Assembly (NCBI GenBank): GCA_050485745.1
Contig: JBJHBY010000223.1
Coordinates: 1-5,757, forward strand
DNA length: 5,757 nt
Direction of reading: 5' to 3'
Source: JBJHBY01 sp050485745
Lineage (GTDB): Bacteria > Pseudomonadota > Gammaproteobacteria > Pseudomonadales > CAMLJR01
Shown here one piece after another: positions 1 to 5,727 of the stretch (its first letter is position 1; every line of letters starts with the position of its first letter). Position numbers and translations under genes: made by a program. The notes under the pieces were generated by a model. It searched no databases. It had not been told where the DNA came from and worked only from the letters and a program-made list of their open reading frames with translations.

Positions 1-30
1 GGAAAAGGCTGCGCCGTTTTCCACCCTACG
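1..30 (-). repeat. REP-like palindrome, left copy (cut by window edge)
   Basis: Read on the minus strand this copy begins CGTAGGGTGGAAAA and ends in CAGCCTTTTCC. It is the mirror image of the copy at 40-72, with one mismatch (C12 opposite A58). It folds on itself: GGAAAA (1-6) pairs with TTTTCC (17-22), and GGC (7-9) with GCC (13-15) around a 3-nt loop, leaving G16 bulged. The GTAG tetranucleotide (26-29, minus strand) next to the stem is the hallmark described for REP elements served by RAYT (TnpA-REP) proteins. Its outer foot lies before position 1. REP membership is inferred from architecture, since copy number in the genome cannot be seen here. Confidence 0.7.
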
Positions 31-39
31 TTCCCGGGC

Positions 40-72
40 CGTAGGGTGGAAAACGGCACAGCCTTTTCCACC
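40..72 (+). repeat. REP-like palindrome, right copy, GTAG head
   Basis: GTAG at 41-44 is followed by a hairpin. GGTGGAAAA (45-53) pairs with TTTTCCACC (64-72); C54 is bulged; GGC (55-57) pairs with GCC (61-63) around the loop ACA. With the left copy it makes an inverted pair whose GTAG heads face each other across 9 nt (31-39), so the two copies can also pair as one long cruciform with 30-bp arms (1-30 with 40-69). This is the layout of a BIME, a paired REP unit. Such elements are usually intergenic and can act as mRNA-stabilising structures or protein-binding sites; nothing here shows which applies. Confidence 0.7.
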
Positions 73-112
73 ATTCCACCATTCCACCACCCCACCACTC
101 CACCAAGCCACA
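73..112 (+). repeat. 8-bp tandem repeat array (consensus ANNCCACC)
   Basis: Successive octamers read ATTCCACC (73-80), ATTCCACC (81-88), ACCCCACC (89-96), ACTCCACC (97-104) and a decayed AAGCCACA (105-112), followed by a CCA-rich tail to 120. The preceding octamer, TTTCCACC (65-72), is the foot of the REP hairpin, so the array looks like slippage or expansion from that foot. The plus strand has no G from 64 to 106. No function is evident. Confidence 0.7.
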
Positions 113-190
113 CCACCACCCAAGGCATGGGCCCCATCGCGCCCGCTTACAACGCTCCGGGGTGCTCCGAACATGGCCTCAAATGAATTT

Positions 191-237
191 GGGTGACGCT
201 GGGTTACGCGGCGTTGCCGCTAACCCAGCCTACACCC
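191..237 (-). repeat. Third REP-like hairpin, GTAG head overlapping the CBS gene stop codon
   Basis: On the minus strand GTAG (233-230) is followed directly by a hairpin. GCTGGGTTA (229-221) pairs with TAACCCAGC (206-198); GCGG (220-217) pairs with CCGC (211-208); the loop is CAACG; one G (207) is bulged. A 5-bp outer extension, CACCC (233-237) with GGGTG (191-195), is also possible. The stem differs from the copies at 1-72 but the head and general plan match, so it looks like a second REP subtype. It could slow 3' decay of the CBS mRNA. No T-run follows on the minus strand, so a standard intrinsic terminator is unlikely. Confidence 0.65.
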
Positions 238-826
238 ACATCTCCAGGGGCGCCTGATGCACCAGGGCGCGCAGGATGTCGGAACGGGTCACCAGTCCGA
301 GCACGGCCTGGTCCGGGTCGACGATGGGCACGGCGCCGATACGCTGCGCCACCATCACCTCGGCCAGGGCGCGGATCTCCGCGTCCGGCCCGGCGGACAC
401 CACGCGCCGCGTCATCACCAGTTCCAGCGGGCGTACCGCGATCTGTGTGTCGTTCAGCCCGGCGCGCAGCAGGTCGCGATCGGAGACGATACCCACCAGG
501 GCGGCCTCGCCATCGACGAGTGGCAGGTGATGGATGCGACGCTGCCGGAACAGGGCCCAGGCCTCACTGACCTGGGCATGCGCCGGCAGGGTGAGTGGCG
601 GCCGGCTCATGATCTGCTCGGCAAACACCGCCGGCTGCCGCGCCTGCGACTGCGCCCGCCGGTAGGCGCCTGCGGCCTGCCCTTCGACCTCGCCGGGGCG
701 ATCCTCGTGGCCACGCACCGGAGCGCTGGCGGCGGTCTGGCTGGTTTGCGTCACGCCGCGGGGGCGCAGCAGTTCCCCCAGCGGAGTGCTGACCCGCGCT
801 CCCTGGTCCGAGATGTAAAACACCAT
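230..826 (-). CDS. Tandem CBS-domain protein (putative nucleotide-sensing regulator)
   Basis: A 198-residue soluble protein with no signal peptide or membrane helix. The N-terminus (1-24, MVFYISDQGARVSTPLGELL...) resembles the short conserved lead seen in a family of gammaproteobacterial CBS proteins. A low-complexity polar linker rich in Q, A, R and E follows (about 25-66). Two CBS motifs form a Bateman module: CBS1 about 68-122 (QIMSRPPLTL ... VGIVSDRDLL) and CBS2 about 134-189 (VMTRRVVSAG ... LGLVTRSDILRAL). CBS pairs usually bind AMP, ATP or S-adenosylmethionine and regulate a partner; the ligand and partner here are unknown. The start at 826 is preferred over longer reading to 916 because GGAGG (840-836) sits 9 nt upstream and the conserved N-terminus begins there. 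The stop codon TAG is part of a GTAG-headed palindrome. The gene is divergent from the FtsX-like permease. Confidence 0.9.
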   Translation of the reverse strand: MVFYISDQGARVSTPLGELLRPRGVTQTSQTAASAPVRGHEDRPGEVEGQAAGAYRRAQSQARQPAVFAEQIMSRPPLTLPAHAQVSEAWALFRQRRIHHLPLVDGEAALVGIVSDRDLLRAGLNDTQIAVRPLELVMTRRVVSAGPDAEIRALAEVMVAQRIGAVPIVDPDQAVLGLVTRSDILRALVHQAPLEMWV

Positions 827-835
827 CGCGCCTGC

Positions 836-840
836 CCTCC
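836..840 (-). promoter_or_regulatory. Ribosome binding site fixing the CBS gene start
   Basis: GGAGG on the minus strand lies 9 nt before the ATG at 826-824. Upstream in-frame ATGs at 856 and 916 would add a tryptophan- and cysteine-containing extension unlike the rest of the protein, so this site decides the start. Confidence 0.7.
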
Positions 841-941
841 AGCACCAAACAAGCATCAAACACTCCACAGTGTATCGGCCGCGGGCCGCAATTGCTGACC
901 CCCTGCTCCGCAGCAAACCCTGACCGGGTTACCATGCGGCC

Positions 942-3407
942 ATGAACCGACACCCCACCACCCGGCTGGTCTGGCGTGCCCAGGGCCGCTTCCTCTGGCG
1001 CCACCGCCTGCTCAGCGGGCTGCTGGTGCTGGGTGTCGCCCTGGGTGTGGCGGTGATTCACGCCACCGACCTCGCCAACGCCAGCGCCCGCCACAGCCTG
1101 CAGCAAGTCCGTGGCCTGCTCGGCGCGGGGGCGGATGCCCGCATCCAGGGCGTGGCCGGTGTCTCCGCGGCGGACTACGCGGCACTGCGCCGGGACTGGC
1201 TGTCGCGCTGGCCGGGGCTGCAACTGCAACCCCGCATCGAGGGTCGCCTGTGGCAGAAGGAGCGCCACTGGCAGCTGCTGGGCATCGACCCGCTGGGCAG
1301 TGCCTTGCTCGGCGAACTGCGCCAGGCCGAGGCCACGGACGCCGCCGTCGATACGCTGATCGGGCGCAGGGCCGTGCTGCTGTCGTCGGCGGACGCACAC
1401 CGCCTGGGGCTGGCCCGCGGCGACACGCTGGAGCTGGACGCCGCCGGTGGCCGCGTCGCGCTGCGGGTGGCGGGCGTGCTGGAGGGCCGCCACGCAGAGC
1501 TGTTGCGCGGCTGGCTGATCGCCGACATCGGCACGGCGCAGGCCCTGCTCGGTGCCGATGCGTCCTACCTCAGCCACCTTCAGGTCAGCCTTCCCGACCC
1601 TGCCCTGGCACAGACGCTCAGCGCCCGGCTGCCACCAGGCCTGCACTGGTCGGAGATCGGCGACTCCGGCGACCAGGCGCTGCTGGACGCGGTGCAGTTC
1701 AATCTGTCGGCGCTGAGCCTGCTGGCCTTGGCAGTCGGTGCCTTTCTGGTGATCAGCATGGCGGACGATCTGTTTTGCCAGCGCCGTGGCCTGATGCGGC
1801 AACTGTGGCTGGCCGGGGTGCCGGCTTCGCAGCTGCGGCGCATGCTGCTGCTGGAGTCGCTGCTGCTGGGGGCCGCGGGGCTGCTGCTGGGCTGGCTGAT
1901 CGGTGGCTGGCTGGGGCGCGCCCTGCTGCCCCTCTCCGCCACCGGACTGGGCGGCGCCGGCCCCGTACTGATGCCACCGGGACCACTGAGCTGGATCAAG
2001 ACCGCCGCCCTGGCGCTGGGCCTGACCGCTGCCTGCACCGCCGTGCTGTTGCGGCACTGGCCCCAGGCGGATGACGCCCCGGACGTTTCCGCCGCCGCCA
2101 CCCGCTCCAGCCTGGCCCTGCGCCGCGGCCTCGCCGCCGCGGGCCTGCTCGCCAGCCTGCTGCTGGTACTGTTGCCGTCCGGGCTGTTCGGCGCCTTTGC
2201 CGCGATGGCGATGCTGGCGCTGGCCAGCCTGTTGTGCCTGCCCGAATGCCTGCGCCTGCTGGCAGGCCTGGGCCGCTGCCTGGCAGGCCGGCGCGCGCCG
2301 CTGCTGCGTATTGCCCTGGCCGATGTCGCCCGGGCGCCGCCGCGCCTGTGCCTGGCCGTCGCCGCCCTGGTGCTGGCCCTGGCCGCCAGCCTCAGTGTGG
2401 CGCTGATGGTGGGCAGCCTGCGCGATGCCCTCGGTGGCTGGCTCGAACGGCAGTTGCAAGCGGACCTCTACCTGTACCCCCAGGCCTGGCAGGATGGCGA
2501 CGCAATCGCGGACACCCTGCTGTACACGGGTGTGGCCAGCGCCAGTTCACGCAGCCTGCAACTGCAGCTGGACACGGCGCACGGCCGCCTCCCCGTGCAG
2601 GGGCTGGACCCCGGCCCCGAGTCGGTGGCACGACTCGCCATCCTGCGCTGTGTGAAGCACTGCCTGCAGCGCTGGCGGGCGGGCGATGCCCTGGCCAGCG
2701 AGCCACTGGCACGACGCCTGGGGCTGACCCCGGGCCAGACGCTGACGCTGCCCTCGGAAGCGGGCCCGGTACAGGTCACCATCGCCGGCATCATGCGCGA
2801 CTACAACACCGATGGGGGTCGCCTGTTGCTGCACCGGGAGCGGGTCGAGCAGCACTGGCCGGGGCGGCCAGCCGCAGCCATCGGCCTGCATCTGCACCCC
2901 GGGGACGACGCCACCGCCATGGCGGCGCACCTGCGTGGCGAGGGCTGGCGGGTCACGGAGACAGCCACCCTGCGCGAAGTGATCGATACCCTGTTCGAAC
3001 AGACCTTCGCCATCACCGAGTGGCTGCGACTCCTGGTGCTGCTGATCGCCCTGGCGGCAGTGGTTGGCAGCCTGCTGGTGCAACAGCAGATGCAACAGCG
3101 CCAGCTGGCCACGCTGCGCGCCCTCGGCGCCAGTCGCCGTGGCGGACAGGCCTGGTTCGCCGCACAGGCCCTGAGCATCGCCCTGGTCGCGGGCCTGCTC
3201 GCCATCCCCCTGGGCTATGCCCTGGGTTGGCTGCTGGTGGACGTGGTCAACCCCCGCGCCTTTGGCTGGAGCATGCCCCTGCACTGGCAACCTGGCCCCA
3301 CCCTGACGACTCCGCCCCTGGCCCTGGCGGCGGGCTTTCTCGCCCTGCTGCTGCCCGTCTGGCTGGACCGGCGTCGCCCGCTGGCGGAGGGTCTGTACCG
3401 TGAATGA
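942..3407 (+). CDS. FtsX-like ABC transporter permease, ten-helix fused type
   Basis: An 821-residue inner-membrane permease with two FtsX-type units in one chain, similar in size and plan to E. coli YbbP. Visible helices lie at about 22-41, 252-274, 303-326, 350-371, 396-412, 414-436, 466-490, 692-714, 738-764 and 788-808. Two large periplasmic domains (42-251 and 491-691) lie between helices 1-2 and 7-8. The cytoplasmic loops after helices 2 and 8 carry the family's ATPase-contacting segments: RQLWLAGVPASQLRRM (286-301) and LATLRALGASRR (722-733). Such type VII ABC systems use ATP in the cytoplasm to drive work on lipids or lipoproteins in the periplasm, rather than classic import. No nucleotide-binding motifs exist in this protein and no ATPase gene is in the window. 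An in-frame TGA at 921-923 makes ATG 942 the only possible upstream start, though no clear Shine-Dalgarno precedes it. The 3' end overlaps the lipoprotein gene by 8 bp. The substrate is unknown. Confidence 0.9.
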   Translation: MNRHPTTRLVWRAQGRFLWRHRLLSGLLVLGVALGVAVIHATDLANASARHSLQQVRGLLGAGADARIQGVAGVSAADYAALRRDWLSRWPGLQLQPRIEGRLWQKERHWQLLGIDPLGSALLGELRQAEATDAAVDTLIGRRAVLLSSADAHRLGLARGDTLELDAAGGRVALRVAGVLEGRHAELLRGWLIADIGTAQALLGADASYLSHLQVSLPDPALAQTLSARLPPGLHWSEIGDSGDQALLDAVQFNLSALSLLALAVGAFLVISMADDLFCQRRGLMRQLWLAGVPASQLRRMLLLESLLLGAAGLLLGWLIGGWLGRALLPLSATGLGGAGPVLMPPGPLSWIKTAALALGLTAACTAVLLRHWPQADDAPDVSAAATRSSLALRRGLAAAGLLASLLLVLLPSGLFGAFAAMAMLALASLLCLPECLRLLAGLGRCLAGRRAPLLRIALADVARAPPRLCLAVAALVLALAASLSVALMVGSLRDALGGWLERQLQADLYLYPQAWQDGDAIADTLLYTGVASASSRSLQLQLDTAHGRLPVQGLDPGPESVARLAILRCVKHCLQRWRAGDALASEPLARRLGLTPGQTLTLPSEAGPVQVTIAGIMRDYNTDGGRLLLHRERVEQHWPGRPAAAIGLHLHPGDDATAMAAHLRGEGWRVTETATLREVIDTLFEQTFAITEWLRLLVLLIALAAVVGSLLVQQQMQQRQLATLRALGASRRGGQAWFAAQALSIALVAGLLAIPLGYALGWLLVDVVNPRAFGWSMPLHWQPGPTLTTPPLALAAGFLALLLPVWLDRRRPLAEGLYRE
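3386..3391 (+). promoter_or_regulatory. Ribosome binding site for the lipoprotein gene, inside the permease gene
   Basis: GGAGGG ends 8 nt before the GTG at 3400. It supports GTG as the start rather than the nearby ATG at 3404, which is in another frame and opens only an 89-codon reading frame. Its position within the permease coding region points to translational coupling. Confidence 0.7.
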
Positions 3408-4545
3408 GTACCACCGCTCGGCCCGCGGTCTGCCCGTGCTGCTCCTGGCCACACTGGTCATGGCCTGCGGCGGTGAACCACCGGAGGAACAGGGCCTGGA
3501 GGTCAGCGCGCTGCTGGGGGGCGACAATGTCGAGGGATTCGAGCGTGCCACGCAAGTGCGGCCTTTCACCTTTCCGGAGGATCACGGGCCACACCCGGGG
3601 TTTCGCGACGAGTGGTGGTATGTCACCGGCAACCTGCGCGATGAAGCCGGGCGCCGCTACGGCTATCAGCTGACCTTTTTCCGTCACCAGTTGCACCCCG
3701 ACACTCCCCCGGCCGACGACGACGCGGCCCACGCTGATGCCTGGCTGTCACCGGACCTGTACATGGCGCACTTCGCCGTCAGCGAGATCGATGCGCAGCG
3801 CTTCCATCACGCCGAGCGCTTCGGACGGCCCGGGGCAGCGGTGGCCGGCGCCGGGGCGCAGCCGTTTCGGGTGTGGCTCGACGACTGGGAACTGGCCTCG
3901 GAGGGCGACATCTTCAGCCCGCTGCGGCTGCACGCCCGCCACGGCGAACTGCAGCTGAGCCTGGCACTGGAGACGCTGACACCCCCGGTGCCCCAGGGTG
4001 ATCGCGGGCTCAGCGCCAAGAGCCCGGAGCCGGGCAACGCATCCTTTTACTACTCCATGCCGCGCCTGCGCAGCGAGGGCGAGCTGGTGCTGGACAGTGG
4101 CCAGCGCCTGGCCGTCAGCGGCCTCAGCTGGCTCGACCGCGAGTGGAGCACCAGTGTGCTGGCCGCGGACCAGGTGGGCTGGGACTGGTTCGCCCTGCAG
4201 TTCGACGACGGCCGTTCGCTGATGCTGTTCCAGCTGCGCCGGGCCGATGGCAGCGCCAGCCACGGCAGTGGCGGGCTGATCAGCGCGGATGGCCACAACC
4301 AGGTCCTGGGCCTGGATGATTTCAGCCTGCGGCCACTGGCCCACTGGCGCTCCCCGGATGGCCGCCGCTACCCGGTGCGCTGGCGGGTCGAGGTGCCGGT
4401 GGCGGGGCTGCGCGGCAAGGTGCGCGCCGCCATGGAGGCGCAGTGGTTCAGCGGCACACTGCGCTACTGGGAGGGGGCCGTGGACCTGGTCGATGATGCG
4501 GGCACGCAGCTTGGCCAGGGCTATCTGGAGATGACGGGCTACTGA
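3400..4545 (+). CDS. CrtC/AttH-type lipocalin-like lipoprotein
   Basis: A 381-residue exported lipoprotein. Residues 1-22 form a signal peptide (hydrophobic LPVLLLATLVMA) ending in a lipobox VMAC with Cys23. Gly follows at +2, so there is no Asp inner-membrane retention signal and outer-membrane sorting is likely. The mature protein matches the AttH / carotenoid 1,2-hydratase-like (CrtC) calycin family: DEWWYVTGNL (70-79), YGYQLTFFRHQL (87-98), YYSMPRL (217-223), WLDREWS (244-250), WDWFALQFDDG (261-271), YWEGAVD (356-362) and a C-terminal GYLEMTGY. The fold is two lipocalin-like beta-barrel domains, about 50-235 and 240-378, thought to handle hydrophobic ligands. Despite the CrtC name, no carotenoid genes are nearby, so a hydratase role is not supported. 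Homologues commonly sit beside an ABC ATPase and FtsX-like permease, as here with the permease; the substrate is probably lipid-like (inference). Confidence 0.9.
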   Translation: MNEYHRSARGLPVLLLATLVMACGGEPPEEQGLEVSALLGGDNVEGFERATQVRPFTFPEDHGPHPGFRDEWWYVTGNLRDEAGRRYGYQLTFFRHQLHPDTPPADDDAAHADAWLSPDLYMAHFAVSEIDAQRFHHAERFGRPGAAVAGAGAQPFRVWLDDWELASEGDIFSPLRLHARHGELQLSLALETLTPPVPQGDRGLSAKSPEPGNASFYYSMPRLRSEGELVLDSGQRLAVSGLSWLDREWSTSVLAADQVGWDWFALQFDDGRSLMLFQLRRADGSASHGSGGLISADGHNQVLGLDDFSLRPLAHWRSPDGRRYPVRWRVEVPVAGLRGKVRAAMEAQWFSGTLRYWEGAVDLVDDAGTQLGQGYLEMTGY

Positions 4546-4579
4546 CTTGAACCAGCGCCGGAATCAAACTGCGCCACGA

Positions 4580-4609
4580 TTGAGCGGCACGGCGGCCGCT
4601 GCCTACCAT
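4580..4609 (+). promoter_or_regulatory. Possible sigma70-type promoter for the LLM oxidoreductase gene
   Basis: TTGAGC (4580-4585) and TACCAT (4604-4609) are separated by 18 nt, with four of six consensus bases in each box. This would give a leader of about 45 nt before the ATG at 4663. In GC-rich DNA such matches arise easily, so this is tentative. It would make the LLM gene at least partly independent of the permease-lipoprotein pair. Confidence 0.3.
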
Positions 4610-4652
4610 CGCTGCATTCCCGCGCCATCCCTCCAGGATGCGGCGCACTGCC

Positions 4653-4656
4653 GGAG
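4653..4656 (+). promoter_or_regulatory. Ribosome binding site of the LLM oxidoreductase gene
   Basis: GGAG lies 6 nt before the ATG at 4663, and the protein's conserved N-terminus (MKIGITLPVV) begins exactly there, fixing the start. Confidence 0.6.
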
Positions 4657-4662
4657 CCCTGT

Positions 4663-5556
4663 ATGAAGATCGGTATCACCCTGCCCGTGGTCGAACCCGG
4701 CTGGACCCGCCAGCACCTGCTGGAGTGGTGCCGGCGCGCCGATGAGGGGCCGTTTTCAAGCCTGGCCATGGGCGAGCGCATGGCGTTTCCGAACCCGGAA
4801 TTCATCGCCACCCTGAGTGCCAGCGCGGTACTGACCCGACGCATTCGCCTGGTCGCCACGGTGATGGTCCTGCCCCTGCACAACCCGGTGATGGCGGCGA
4901 AGCAGCTGGCCACCATTGATCTGTTCAGTGAGGGCCGGCTGTCGGTGGGGCTGGGGGTGGGTGGCCGCGAGGAGGATTACCTGGCGGTGTCCGCCGACCT
5001 GTCGCGGCGCCGCCAGAAGGCGCTGGCCGAGGACATCGCGCTGATGCGCCGGGTCTGGGCCGGGGAGATCGTGATCGATGGCCTGCGCCGACCGGTGGAG
5101 CCGTTTCCGTTGCAGCCGGGTGGCCCGGAACTGCTCGCCGGCGCCATGGGGCCAAAGGCGCTGGCCGCGGCCAGCCACTGGGCCGAGGGGGTGGCCGGTT
5201 TCAGTTTCGCGGCGGATGTCGATGAGATTCGCAGCAGTTTCGAGCAGGCGCGCGCCGCCTGGACCGAGGCCGGACGCGAGAGGCCACCGCGCCTGATCAC
5301 CAGTTTCTGGTTCGGTCTCGGCGATGGGGCCCGCGATCAGATCACCGCGCACCTGCGCCGCTATTTCAACTGGCTGCCGGCGGCGGAGGTGGAGGCAATG
5401 CTGCCCCACACCGGTTTTGCCGGGGATGCCGCAGCGTTGCGCGAGCGGGTACAGCGCATTTTCGAGCTGGGTGCGGATGAGCTGATCCTGACGCCGACCA
5501 GCCTCGACCCGGCGGAGGTCGACCGCCTCGCCGATGCCCTGGGGCCGCTGTTTTGA
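4663..5556 (+). CDS. LLM-class flavin-dependent oxidoreductase (luciferase-like)
   Basis: A 297-residue soluble protein of the bacterial luciferase-like monooxygenase family, of usual length for single-chain members. The N-terminal strand MKIGITLPVV is the first strand of the TIM barrel. The family's core signature runs VMVLPLHNPVMAAKQLATID (68-87), then SEGRLSVGLGVGGREEDY (89-106), which contributes to the flavin/F420 site. A helical segment with RRRQKALAEDIALMRRVW (115-132) follows. LLAGAMGPKALAAASHWAEG (157-176) corresponds to the usual segment near the phosphate end of the cofactor. The C-terminus, ELGADELILTPTS (268-280), is the typical last barrel strand. Family members use reduced FMN or coenzyme F420; sequence alone does not settle which. 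FMN is more likely if the host is a gammaproteobacterium, as most lack F420. Substrate unknown. It lies 117 bp after the lipoprotein gene on the same strand, so co-transcription is possible but not shown. Confidence 0.88.
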   Translation: MKIGITLPVVEPGWTRQHLLEWCRRADEGPFSSLAMGERMAFPNPEFIATLSASAVLTRRIRLVATVMVLPLHNPVMAAKQLATIDLFSEGRLSVGLGVGGREEDYLAVSADLSRRRQKALAEDIALMRRVWAGEIVIDGLRRPVEPFPLQPGGPELLAGAMGPKALAAASHWAEGVAGFSFAADVDEIRSSFEQARAAWTEAGRERPPRLITSFWFGLGDGARDQITAHLRRYFNWLPAAEVEAMLPHTGFAGDAAALRERVQRIFELGADELILTPTSLDPAEVDRLADALGPLF

Positions 5557-5560
5557 TGCT

Positions 5561-5593
5561 CCGCACACCGAGGCTGGCCTGCGATCCGTGCGG
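5561..5593 (+). other. Weak hairpin just after the LLM gene
   Basis: CCGCAC (5561-5566) can pair with GTGCGG (5588-5593) across a 21-nt loop. It begins 4 nt after the stop codon, where a terminator would be expected, but no T-run follows, so a role in termination or 3' protection is only a possibility. Confidence 0.25.
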
Positions 5594-5674
5594 GGCCGGT
5601 GGAGGGCCGGCGTCGCGTCCCTTTGAGAGCGCCGAGAAGCGCAGCGCCCCGGCCGTCCCGGCGCGAGGACTGTT

Positions 5675-5701
5675 GGAACCGGGGCCGCAGGCCGCGGTTC
5701 C
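5675..5701 (+). repeat. GC-rich hairpin
   Basis: GGAACCG (5675-5681) pairs with CGGTTCC (5695-5701), then a G-G mismatch, then GGCC (5683-5686) with GGCC (5690-5693) around a GCA loop. The stem is strong but lacks a downstream T-run. No GTAG head adjoins it, so it is distinct from the palindromes at the start of the window. Confidence 0.6.
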
Positions 5702-5712
5702 TGAATCCCGAA

Positions 5713-5727
5713 AATCGCGCAGCGATT
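5713..5727 (+). repeat. Short hairpin with GCA triloop
   Basis: AATCGC (5713-5718) pairs perfectly with GCGATT (5722-5727) around GCA. It lies 11 nt after the preceding hairpin, which has the same GCA loop sequence. Confidence 0.5.

Noticed and set aside
869..874. TACACT on the minus strand as a -10 box for the CBS gene
   Set aside because: No acceptable -35 box at 16-18 nt upstream.
871..889. Short palindromes in the divergent spacer as an operator
   Set aside because: Arms of 4-5 bp made mostly of G and C are expected by chance at this base composition.
257..898. 213-codon plus-strand frame opposite the CBS gene
   Set aside because: His-, Gly- and Arg-rich shadow with no domain; the minus-strand frame carries clear CBS motifs and a good ribosome binding site.
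230..916. Longer CBS protein starting at 916 (228 residues)
   Set aside because: The added 30 residues look like untranslated DNA, and the Shine-Dalgarno and conserved N-terminus both support 826.
1842..1892. Runs of CTG triplets as a microsatellite
   Set aside because: They encode leucines of the third membrane helix of the permease and are interrupted; codon bias explains them.
564..2459. 631-codon open frame on the minus strand opposite the permease and part of the CBS gene
   Set aside because: Its translation is Gln-, Gly- and Ala-rich with no recognisable domain, as expected from the antisense of Leu (CTG)-rich GC-biased coding DNA; it also overlaps two well-supported genes.
2547..3569. 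340-codon minus-strand open frame opposite the permease 3' half
   Set aside because: Same Gln/Gly-rich shadow composition; conflicts with the permease and lipoprotein genes.
4583..4600. Hairpin AGCGGC/GCCGCT between the lipoprotein and LLM genes as a terminator
   Set aside because: Only 6 bp, no T-run, and it overlaps the candidate promoter; common by chance in GC-rich DNA.
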